Shown here piece by piece: positions 57,542 through 64,000 of a stretch of 64,000 nucleotides of DNA. The notes below the pieces were generated by a model. That model saw only the letters and a list, made by a program, of their open reading frames with translations. It made no database searches and was not told the DNA's origin. The stretch is taken from the NCBI GenBank assembly GCA_001942185.1, contig MKJV01000082.1, positions 1 to 64,000 of the forward strand, written 5' to 3'. This DNA comes from Pseudonocardia sp. CNS-004. GTDB taxonomy: Bacteria; Actinomycetota; Actinomycetes; Mycobacteriales; Pseudonocardiaceae. The position numbers were made by a program, and so were the translations under genes. The stretch's first letter is position 1, and each line of letters begins with the position of its first letter.

Positions 57542-57917
57542 GAGTGCGACACCGACGACGACCTCCCGGCTGCGGATCCGCCCCCGCCACTGCGACGCGC
57601 AGGCCGTGGTGCACGCGAGCCGCTACTACGAATTCTTCGAGGACGCGTTCCTCGACTGGCTCGACGACCACATGGGCGGGTACCGGCGGTTGCGCGAAGA
57701 GGACGCCCTCGACCTCGTCATCGTCGCGAGCGGCTGCGACTACCACGGCCCCGCGCGCCTCGACGACGAGCTCACGATCGAGTCGCTGCTGCAGAAGCGC
57801 GGCCGGACGTCGATGACGATGCGGTTCACCGTGCGGCACGGACCGGACGTGGTGGCCATCGGCCACGCCACCTACGTCGCCGTCCGTGCCGGGGAGCCCA
57901 CGCCGCTCCCCCGTTGA
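57528..57917 (+). CDS. Acyl-CoA thioesterase (4HBT hotdog fold)
   Basis: 129 residues from ATG 57528. LRIRPRHCDAQAVVHASRYYEFFEDAFLDWL carries the catalytic-Asp-type D and HxxRYxxF signature of YbgC/4-hydroxybenzoyl-CoA thioesterases (D in HCDAQ). It is the third gene of the two-component operon. The substrate is not predictable. Confidence 0.85.
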   Translation: MPPDESATPTTTSRLRIRPRHCDAQAVVHASRYYEFFEDAFLDWLDDHMGGYRRLREEDALDLVIVASGCDYHGPARLDDELTIESLLQKRGRTSMTMRFTVRHGPDVVAIGHATYVAVRAGEPTPLPR

Positions 57918-58130
57918 CGCGCGGGCAGAACCGCTGCCCGCTCTGCCGGGATCGTGCGGTAGCTGACGGCGCCGCAGGGGAGGTCAGCCGGGTCGCGCGG
58001 AGCTGGCCGTGGGCGCGGGCGAGCTGCTCGCGGAGCTGGCGGATCTCAGTGGCGAGCTCGCGCTTGGCGGGTGTGCGGCTTCGAGCCGGTCGGATCCTGG
58101 GCGGAGGTCCGGCGGGATGCAGGCGGGCCA
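57918..58130 (-). pseudogene. Possible C-terminal remnant of a transposon-associated coiled-coil protein
   Basis: The minus strand reads EYLARLHPAGPPPRIRPARS, then AKRELATEIRQLREQLARAHGQL, a coiled-coil end like that of DUF6262-type proteins that accompany integrase triads. It has no start or clear stop. A hairpin GCGGGCAG/CTGCCCGC (57921-57941) here may terminate the thioesterase operon. Speculative. Confidence 0.3.
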
Positions 58131-58135
58131 GGTAC

Positions 58136-59263
58136 TCAGCAGTAGTCGGACTCGTCGAAACGGACGAGCCCGCGAATGTTGCTGCCGGCGAGCATGTCCG
58201 CGTACCCGGTGTTGACCTCCTCCAGCCGGTACTCCTTCGTCACGAGCTGCTCGAGCGGGTACCGCCCTTCCTTGTAGAGGTCGAGGATCCGCGGGATGTC
58301 GGTGCGCGGGTTGCATCCGCCGAAGACCGTTCCCCTGATCTGCTTCTGCAGCATCGACAGCCAGAACGGCTTCATCGCGACCTTGTCGATGCTCACCTTG
58401 CCGAGGCAGGCCAACACCATGACGCCGCCTTTCGAGGTGAGGGTGAGCGCCTCCTGGACCATCTCGGGCTGCAGCTCGCCGACGGTGAGGATGACCTTGT
58501 CGGCTCTCACACCCCACGTCAGCTCCCGGATCGGTTCGGCGGCCGCGGCCATCGATGGGAACCAGTGGGTCGCGCCGAACTGCTTCGACAGGCTCTCCTT
58601 GATCGGCGAGGGGTCGACCACGATCACCCGGGCGGCGCCCGCCATCGCCGCCCCCCACACGGCGTTGGCGCCGACGCCGCCGCAGCCGACCACGACGACG
58701 GTCTCGCCCGGCCCGACGTCAGCGATCTTCGTCGCGGATCCGAAGCCCGTCAGCACACCGCAGCTGAGGAGGGAGGCGTACACCAGCGGGACGTCGTCGC
58801 GGATCTTCACGGCCTGCGACTCGTGCACGGTGATGTACGGCGAGAAGGTGCCGAGCAGCGACATGGGTGCGGCACCCTGACCCTTGACCGTCGTCCGGTA
58901 CGTCCCGTCCGCGATCGCGATGCCGCCCATGATCCTGGCGCCGAGGTCGCAGATGTTCGACTGGCCTCGGGCGCACCACACACAACGCCCGCAGGCTGGG
59001 ATGTACGTCGAGACGGTGTGGTCGCCCTCCTCGAGCGACGTCACGTTCGGTCCGACTGCCTCGACGACGCCGGCGCCCTCGTGGCCGCCGAGGAGCGGGT
59101 AGGGGCTCGGTGCGTCGCCGGCGCGCATGTGCTCGTCGGAGTGGCACATCCCGGCCGACGCGAGCCGGATCCGCACCTCCCCGGCCACCGGCTCGCCCAT
59201 GTCGAGCTCCTCGACGGCCCAGGGCTCGCCCGGACCCCAACAGATCGCTCCCTTGGTCTTCAC
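58136..59263 (-). CDS. Zinc-dependent alcohol dehydrogenase, NDMA-dependent/Rxyl-type
   Basis: Intact 375-residue medium-chain dehydrogenase. Catalytic zinc region GMCHSDEH and GGHEGAGVVEAVGPNV; structural zinc CGRCVWCARGQSNIC; NAD site VVVVGCGGVGANAVWGA. It resembles the mycobacterial NDMA-dependent methanol/alcohol dehydrogenase group, which acts on alcohols with a tightly bound cofactor. ATG 59263 (MKTKGAICWGPG). The decayed aldehyde dehydrogenase immediately upstream indicates an original alcohol-to-acid oxidation pair. Confidence 0.88.
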   Translation of the reverse strand: MKTKGAICWGPGEPWAVEELDMGEPVAGEVRIRLASAGMCHSDEHMRAGDAPSPYPLLGGHEGAGVVEAVGPNVTSLEEGDHTVSTYIPACGRCVWCARGQSNICDLGARIMGGIAIADGTYRTTVKGQGAAPMSLLGTFSPYITVHESQAVKIRDDVPLVYASLLSCGVLTGFGSATKIADVGPGETVVVVGCGGVGANAVWGAAMAGAARVIVVDPSPIKESLSKQFGATHWFPSMAAAAEPIRELTWGVRADKVILTVGELQPEMVQEALTLTSKGGVMVLACLGKVSIDKVAMKPFWLSMLQKQIRGTVFGGCNPRTDIPRILDLYKEGRYPLEQLVTKEYRLEEVNTGYADMLAGSNIRGLVRFDESDYC

Positions 59264-59293
59264 GCGGGTCTCCTTTGCTCTACCAGCAGGCGC

Positions 59294-59785
59294 TCACAGG
59301 CCGATCCAGTCACCCTTGGTCCGGGTGAACTCGTCGATGTTGGCCGGCTCAGCTCCAAGGACGGAGCCGCTCGCGCCGTAGCCGGTGTGGACCGCGGCCG
59401 GGTCGAGCAGGGGAGCATGGTGACGTAGACGATGCGCGCGTCGATCTGGGCGGCCGGCCGGTGTGCCCTCGACAGGTCGTCGGTCCAGATCGAGGCGGCC
59501 AGGCCGTACTCGGTCGCGTTGGCGCGAGCCACTAGCTCATCCTCGTTGTCGTACGGCCGCACGGACAGCACCTGGCCGAGGATTTCTGCTCAGGCGATCG
59601 TCATGCCGTCCTCGACGTCGGTGAAGACGGTCGGCTGGAAGAAGAAGTCCGCCAGGTCTGTGGGTCGTCCTTGCCGCCGTCGACGAGCCGCGCGCCCTCG
59701 GACACCCCGACCTGCACGTACCGCTCGACCCGTTCGCGGTGCTCGGCCGAGACGAGCGTGAGCTCCTGTGGAGCTACGGCGGTCG
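59294..59785 (-). pseudogene. Aldehyde dehydrogenase, C-terminal remnant
   Basis: Only the last third of an ALDH remains: AEHRERVERYVQVGVSEGARLVDGG, PTDLADFFFQPTVFTDVEDGMTIA, then an in-frame TGA, then VLSVRPYDNEDELVARANATEYGLAASIW and EFTRTKGDWIGL. At least two frame changes are also present, and the catalytic Cys/Glu region and N-terminus are absent. Unlike the frameshifted genes elsewhere, two thirds of the gene is missing, so this is a true pseudogene. Confidence 0.8.
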
Positions 59786-59868
59786 AGGCGCGCCTGACCG
59801 GCGCCCATCATCGGGGGGCGTCCGGCGAGTATCGGCGCATCTGAACGAGCAGGGAGTCACGAGGCGGA

Positions 59869-60255
59869 TCAGCTGCCGGCACCGGTGGCCCCGACGCGAT
59901 CAGGCGACACGATCGCCGCGATGCCGATGACCACCGCACCGAGCAGCCCGGCTTCCATGACGAGGTTGCCGAGGACCGTCAGCAGACCTCCCGAAGCCAG
60001 GTTGGAGAGGAGTTCACCGCGGACGACACCACCGAACGTGATCCACGCTCCGATCAGGATTCCGGCGAGTGGAGCGACGCGCCACCGCTGCATCAGCCAC
60101 ACGACGAGCGCGGCGCCGAGAACGAAATAGATCCCTGGTGGGAAGGGCCAGAACTTCGCGGGATCACCGGCGAACTGGATGAGCAGGCCGACGACGGCGA
60201 CACCCAGAGCGCCGAGAACCATGACCAGCTTCCGGGATCGAGGAACGAGATTCAT
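59869..60255 (-). CDS. Small integral membrane protein
   Basis: 128 residues from ATG 60255 with four hydrophobic segments (LVMVLGALGVAVVGLLIQFAG, GIYFVLGAALVVWLMQRW, LAGILIGAWITFGGVV, LVMEAGLLGAVVIGIAAIV). No family recognised. Divergent from the mycothiol-type enzyme. Confidence 0.7.
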   Translation of the reverse strand: MNLVPRSRKLVMVLGALGVAVVGLLIQFAGDPAKFWPFPPGIYFVLGAALVVWLMQRWRVAPLAGILIGAWITFGGVVRGELLSNLASGGLLTVLGNLVMEAGLLGAVVIGIAAIVSPDRVGATGAGS

Positions 60256-60438
60256 GCCCGCGTACGCTCGCAGCGCCGTGGGCTCGGGACATCCGCCACA
60301 GCGCGGCCGATTCGGTACGCGATTCGGCGTAGGCCGCGCCATCGCGGCCATGATCGCTCGTCGTCGACCGGCGATGAATCTCCACGACCCGGAGCGACTC
60401 CCCTGTCGAACGCAGAGGGCCCGGACGGAGGAGGAACC

Positions 60439-61073
60439 GTGGGAGATGTCTGGCCGCTGGTGCACGCCGAGCGCGCGGCGCTGATCGAGGACCTCGAACG
60501 CGTCGACGACCGCAGCTGGGACGTGCCGTCGCTGTGCGGGGGCTGGTCCGTGCACGACGTCGTCGCGCACCTCGTGGACTCGGCCCGGACCACGCGCGTC
60601 GGTTTCCTGGTCGCCATGGCCCGGGCGCGGTTCGACTTCCACCGTCAGACGCCCGCGGGGTGGAGCGCGAGCGCCGGGCCACGCCGCGGGAGACGCTGGA
60701 GCAGCTCCGCGCGGTGGCGCCACGCACGTCGGCCCCGCCTGCGCCGCTCGACACCCGGCTCGTCGAGGAGGTCATCCACGGTGAGGACATCCGGCGGCCG
60801 CTGGGGCTCACCCGCGCCTACCCGGTGGAGCCCGTCGTCCGGGCGCTCCGCCTCCAGACCCGGACCCCCACGTCCTTCGGGGGCGCCAAGGAGCTGGTGG
60901 GGCGGGTCCGGCTGGTGACCTCCGACGCGGACGTGACGATCGGGGACGGCCCGGAGGTCACGGGCACCGCGCTCTGCCTGCTCCTGGCCGTCTCCGGACG
61001 GCCGGTGGGGTCCGGCGACCTCACCGGGCCGGGCGTCGGCGTGCTGGCGCCCGTGACGCCGCCGCGGGCCTGA
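60439..61073 (+). CDS. Maleylpyruvate isomerase family mycothiol-dependent enzyme (one frame break)
   Basis: About 212 residues from GTG 60439. The MDMPI/DinB-like helical bundle starts WPLVHAERAALIEDLERVDDRSWDVPSLCGGWSVHDVVAHLVDSA, with metal-ligand His in VVAHL. After a shift near 60668 it continues RETLEQLRAVAPR, RLVEEVIHGEDIRRPLG (second ligand His) and a C-terminal sterol-carrier-like part. The family uses mycothiol, supporting an actinobacterial host. The last 53 bp overlap the end of the converging MFS gene. Confidence 0.82.
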
Positions 61074-62570
61074 TCGCCCGCCGCAGCACCAGCGCGGCGG
61101 TGAGCCCCATCAGCACGGCGCTGACGACCGCCGTCACCTGGAACCCCGAGGTGAACGCCGCCCGGGCCGCGGTCAGCAGGGGGTCGGCGAGTACGTCCGG
61201 CAGTGGCCGGGCGGCCGCCACGGCGGCGCCGAGGTTGTCGCGGGCGGCGTGGGCCACACCGTCGGGGACCCCGGCCGGCACGGCCGCCGCCATCGCGTGG
61301 CGGTAGACGGCCGTGACGACGCTGCCGAGCACGGCCACTCCGAAGGCGCCACCGATCTGCGGGGCCGTGGAGGAGATCGAGGCGGCGGCGCCGGCGCGGC
61401 CGACGGGTGCGGACCCGACGACCATGTTCGTCGCCAGCGCCATCATCGGCCCGAGGCCCGCCGAGACGACGACCGCGCCCACCACGATGTGCACGAGGTC
61501 GTCGACGGGGCCGACGGTGGCCAGGACCAGGTACCCGACGGCGGACCCGGCCAAGCCGACGCCGATCACGACCGCCGGTGGTACCCGCCGCGCGATCCGC
61601 GGGGCGAGCAGCGAACCGGCGATCACGCCCGCGGCGGACGGAGCGGTCCACAGGCCCGCGTGCAGCGGCGAGAGCCCCGCCACGAGCTGCAGGTACTGGG
61701 CGATCGCGTAGTTCGAGCCCCAGAGCACGAAGATCCCGAACGTCAGCGTCGCCACCGCTGTGCGGAACGCGCGGTCGGAGAAGAGTCCGAGGTCGATCAG
61801 GGGGTCGGCCAGGACGCGCTGGCGCCGTACGAACAGCGCCGCCACGACGAACCCGGCGATCACGGCGCCCGCCGGTGCGGCCGTGAGCCCGGCGGCGGCG
61901 ATCTGCTTGAGCCCGTACACGACCGGCAGCACGGCGAGCAGCGCGAGCGCGGCGCTGCCGAGGTCGAGGCGCCCCGGACGCGGGTCGCGGTGCTCGGGCA
62001 GCACGAGCGGCCCGGCCACCAGCAGCACCACCATCACGGGCACGGCGAGCAGGAACGCCGACCCCCACCAGAAGTGCTCGAGCAGCCATCCACCCACCAG
62101 CGGTCCGATCGCGGTGCCGCCCGAGACGCTGGCGATGATCACGCCGATCGCCACGGCGCGCTGGTGCGCGTCTCGGAACATCGCTGCGGTGAGCGACAGC
62201 GTCGACGGCATCAACGTCGCTCCCGCCACCCCCATCAACGCCCTCGCGACGATGAGCAGCTCGGGGTTCGGCGAGTACGCGGCCAGCGCGGAGGCGATGC
62301 CGTACGCGACGCGCCCGCCAGCAGGAGCCTGCGCCTGCCGATGCGGTCGCCCAGCGCGCCGAGCGGGATCATCACGGCCGCGAGCAGGAACGCGTAGACG
62401 TCGACGATCCACAGCAGCTGGGTGCTGCTCGCCGCCAGGTCGGCGGCGATGGCGGGGAGCGCCAGGTGGGTCACGGTCAGTTCGAGGGAGGCGAGCAGGG
62501 CGGGGAGGGCGAGCACGGCCAGGCCGGTCCACTCGCGCACCCCGGCCCTGGCCATGGCTGCGTCGGTCAT
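61021..62570 (-). CDS. MFS drug efflux transporter, DHA2 (EmrB/QacA) type (one frame break)
   Basis: About 516 residues, 14 predicted membrane segments. Motif A region PLGALGDRIGRRRLLL; motif C-like GGTAIGPLVGGWLLEHFWW. The shift near 62318 joins LLLAGA to VAYGIASALAAY. ATG 62570. It is divergent from SoxR with a SoxR box between them, so it is probably induced by redox-active compounds and exports such drugs with proton antiport. Confidence 0.87.
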
Positions 62571-62585
62571 CACCCCACCCTCAAA

Positions 62586-62603
62586 CCTCAGCCATGGTTG
62601 AGG
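62586..62603. promoter_or_regulatory. SoxR box
   Basis: CCTCAGCCATGGTTGAGG is an 18-bp dyad matching the SoxR-box pattern CCTCAA-N6-TTGAGG at all but one arm position. It lies 16 bp from the MFS start and 20 bp from the SoxR GTG. Confidence 0.75.
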
Positions 62604-62623
62604 TCAAGGGCTATGCTCGAGAC

Positions 62624-63121
62624 GTGACCGGCACGCCACCCCCGGAGCTCACCGTCGGCCAGGTCGCCGTACGCTCGGGCGTCGCGGTGAGCGCCCTGCG
62701 CTTCTACGAGGAGAAGGGCCTCATCTCGAGCCGCCGCACCAGCGGCAACCAGCGCCGCTACCCGCGGGAGACGCTGCGGCGCGTCGCCGTGATCCGGGTG
62801 GCGCAGCGCGTCGGCATCCCGCTGCGGATGGTCAGGGAGGCGTTCGCGACGCTGCCCGACGGGCGCACCCCGGACCGGGAGGACTGGGCGCGCCTGTCCT
62901 CGGCGTGGCACGAGGAGCTCGGCACCCGCATCGACCAGCTCGTCCGGCTGCGCACCAGCCTCGCCGACTGCATCGGGTGCGGCTGCCTCTCACTGGACCG
63001 CTGCCTGCTGCGCAACCGCGACGACCGGCTCGGCGAGCGCGGCAGCGGCCCGCGCAGGCTGTTCACCCGAGCCACCCGCGCCGAGGAGGACCGGTCCCGG
63101 GCACCGGACGCCACGGCCTGA
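62624..63121 (+). CDS. soxR: Redox-sensitive transcriptional activator SoxR
   Basis: 165 residues from GTG 62624. The MerR-type winged helix is LTVGQVAVRSGVAVSALRFYEEKGLISSRRTSGNQRRYPRETLRRVAVI. After the dimer helix comes the [2Fe-2S] ligand motif CIGCGCLSLDRC (C-x2-C-x-C-x5-C), diagnostic of SoxR rather than other MerR proteins. The C-terminal extension (RLFTRATRAEEDRS) is slightly longer than the usual. It should activate the divergent MFS gene through the box at 62586. Confidence 0.93.
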   Translation: MTGTPPPELTVGQVAVRSGVAVSALRFYEEKGLISSRRTSGNQRRYPRETLRRVAVIRVAQRVGIPLRMVREAFATLPDGRTPDREDWARLSSAWHEELGTRIDQLVRLRTSLADCIGCGCLSLDRCLLRNRDDRLGERGSGPRRLFTRATRAEEDRSRAPDATA

Positions 63122-63226
63122 TGCGGGCCGCCGCGCCCGGACCCTGCGAATCCCCTGAGGACCGCTGCCACGTGACCCCGGCGTTGTTGCTACCGTCGAC
63201 GGGGATCGGTACCGAAGGGATCACAC

Positions 63227-63343
63227 ATGGATTCGCCCTGGGAATGGGTGCTGGACTACTGGACGGTGACGATCTTCCTCCCGTCCGTCCTGCTGCTCAT
63301 CGCAATCCTGGCGTTCATCACCCGGCTCGCCGACCGGAAGTGA
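63227..63343 (+). CDS. 38-residue membrane protein
   Basis: ATG 63227 with GAAGGGA 6 bases upstream. MDSPWEWVLDYWTV is followed by one hydrophobic helix (IFLPSVLLLIAILAFI) and a short basic end TRLADRK. Codon use and ribosome site support a real small gene; function unknown. Its end overlaps the uncertain 3' end of the facing MFS gene. Confidence 0.55.
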   Translation: MDSPWEWVLDYWTVTIFLPSVLLLIAILAFITRLADRK

Positions 63344-64000
63344 CGCGGGCCGTCCCCTGAGCCCACGCCCACCATCCCGCGGCACGAGCGCGGCGGCGAC
63401 CAGCCCTGCGCTCACCCACAACGGTGAGCTCAGTCCCAGGCCGGCCGCGATCGTGAGCCCGCCGAGCCACGGCCCGATGGCCGCACCGATGTTGAACGAC
63501 GCGGTCGCGAAGCTCCCCGCGAGGTTCGGGGCGTCCGCCGCGGCGTAGAGCGTGCGGGCGATCAGCGTGCTCCCGACGGCGAACGAGAGCGTCCCGAGCA
63601 GCGGGACGAGGACCATCGTCGCGATGGCGGTGCCCGCAGAGAGGGCGAACGCGACCCAGCCGGCACCGAGCAGGGTGCCGCCGAACGCGATCACGGGCCC
63701 CGGGCGGGTGTCGGACCACCGGGCACCCAGCCGGACGCCGAGGAACGACCCTCCGCCGAAGAGCACCAGCACGGCCGGGATCCACCCGGTGTCGATCCCG
63801 GTGATGTCGATGAGCACCGGCGTCAGGAACGTGAACGAGCAGAACGTCGCGGCGTTGACGAGCGCGCCGGGCAGCAGCACCGCCAGCACACCCGGCCTGC
63901 GCAGGACCCGCAGCTCGCGGTGCGCGCTCGGCACCGCCGTTGCCGCACCGGGCCGCCCCCCGGGCACCGACATCACGACGGCGACGAGCGCCGGAAGGCA
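63318..64000 (-). CDS. MFS transporter, C-terminal half (partial; 5' end outside window)
   Basis: The frame is open to the window edge (LPALVAVVMSVPGG...). Membrane segments 7-12 are visible: VLAVLLPGALVNAATFCSFTFLTPVLI, IPAVLVLFGGGSFLGVRLGARWSD, GPVIAFGGTLLGAGWVAFAL, MVLVPLLGTLSFAVGS, FNIGAAIGPWLGGLTIA. The pattern is that of Cml/CmlR-type DHA1 drug pumps. The last residues are uncertain because a shift near 63420 leaves three competing ends, so the start coordinate given is approximate. Confidence 0.75.
   Translation of the reverse strand, partial: PSGARRRRDVGARGAARCGNGGAERAPRAAGPAQAGCAGGAAARRARQRRDVLLVHVPDAGAHRHHRDRHRVDPGRAGALRRRVVPRRPAGCPVVRHPPGARDRVRRHPARCRLGRVRPLCGHRHRDDGPRPAARDALVRRREHADRPHALRRGGRPEPRGELRDRVVQHRCGHRAVARRAHDRGRPGTELTVVGERRAGRRRARAAGWWAWAQGTARVTSGRRAG

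Noticed and set aside
61021..61073. 53-bp overlap of converging mycothiol-enzyme and MFS genes as a special feature
   Set aside because: Overlapping 3' ends are common in compact genomes and both ends may be altered by sequence errors.

Overview
The window is chromosomal DNA of a very GC-rich actinomycete. Frequent GTG starts, 4-bp ATGA/GTGA gene overlaps, a mycothiol-dependent-type enzyme, an Ssd/Tad locus and a gene order matching the mycobacterial acs - HAD hydrolase - ssd - tadABC - pilin - tadE - DEAD/DEAH helicase - topA neighbourhood point to the Pseudonocardiaceae or close relatives. This is inference from gene content; no 16S rRNA is present.

A caution applies throughout. About half of the larger genes are interrupted by single-base indels (in homopolymers or not) or by short tandem duplications, while the protein stays family-like on both sides of the break. 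The breaks occur in housekeeping genes such as topA, hppA and acs, so I read most of them as uncorrected sequence errors and give whole-gene coordinates, stating where the frame changes.

Layout. (1) 1-3.7 kb: end of a sucD-like gene, then the glyoxylate operon hyi-glxR-gcl. (2) 3.7-15.7 kb: a methylenetetrahydrofolate-reductase-like gene, a ketopantoate-reductase-like gene, then a ThDP enzyme of the oxalyl-CoA decarboxylase/2-hydroxyacyl-CoA lyase type, a CaiB/BaiF (formyl-CoA type) CoA-transferase, an ADP-forming acyl-CoA synthetase, an Nramp-like transporter with a small membrane partner, a TerC-type exporter and a CaCA Ca2+/H+ antiporter. Together these suggest C2/2-hydroxy-acid activation, formyl-CoA chemistry and glyoxylate assimilation, possibly with cation handling. 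(3) 15.7-20 kb: acs, a conserved unknown gene and a HAD-IB phosphatase. (4) 20-26.3 kb: a sugar-utilisation island (glycoside hydrolase, two ABC permeases, binding lipoprotein, divergent FCD-GntR regulator) lying inside otherwise conserved synteny. (5) 26.4-30.6 kb and 40.7-44.4 kb: the ssd-tad pilus/secretion locus and a helicase, preceded by a DnaA-box cluster. (6) 30,635-40,747: a 10.1-kb integrative element, lower in GC, inserted by a large serine integrase exactly into the pilin-like DUF4244 gene of the tad operon, with a 13-bp core at both ends. It carries a small terminase-like subunit, a head-tail connector, an HK97-type capsid protein, several small zinc or membrane proteins, winged-helix regulators and a structured non-coding region. 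It lacks a portal, large terminase and tail genes, so it looks like a phage satellite or phiRv1-like element. (7) 44.6-53.2 kb: H+-pyrophosphatase, three tandem paralogous lipoproteins, an Rv3647c-like protein, topoisomerase I and a GatB/YqeY protein. (8) 53.3-64 kb: metallophosphoesterase, tRNA-Pro, small enzymes, a NarL-type two-component system, thioesterase, alcohol dehydrogenase next to a decayed aldehyde dehydrogenase, a mycothiol-type enzyme, a SoxR regulator with a SoxR box facing an MFS drug pump, and part of another MFS pump.
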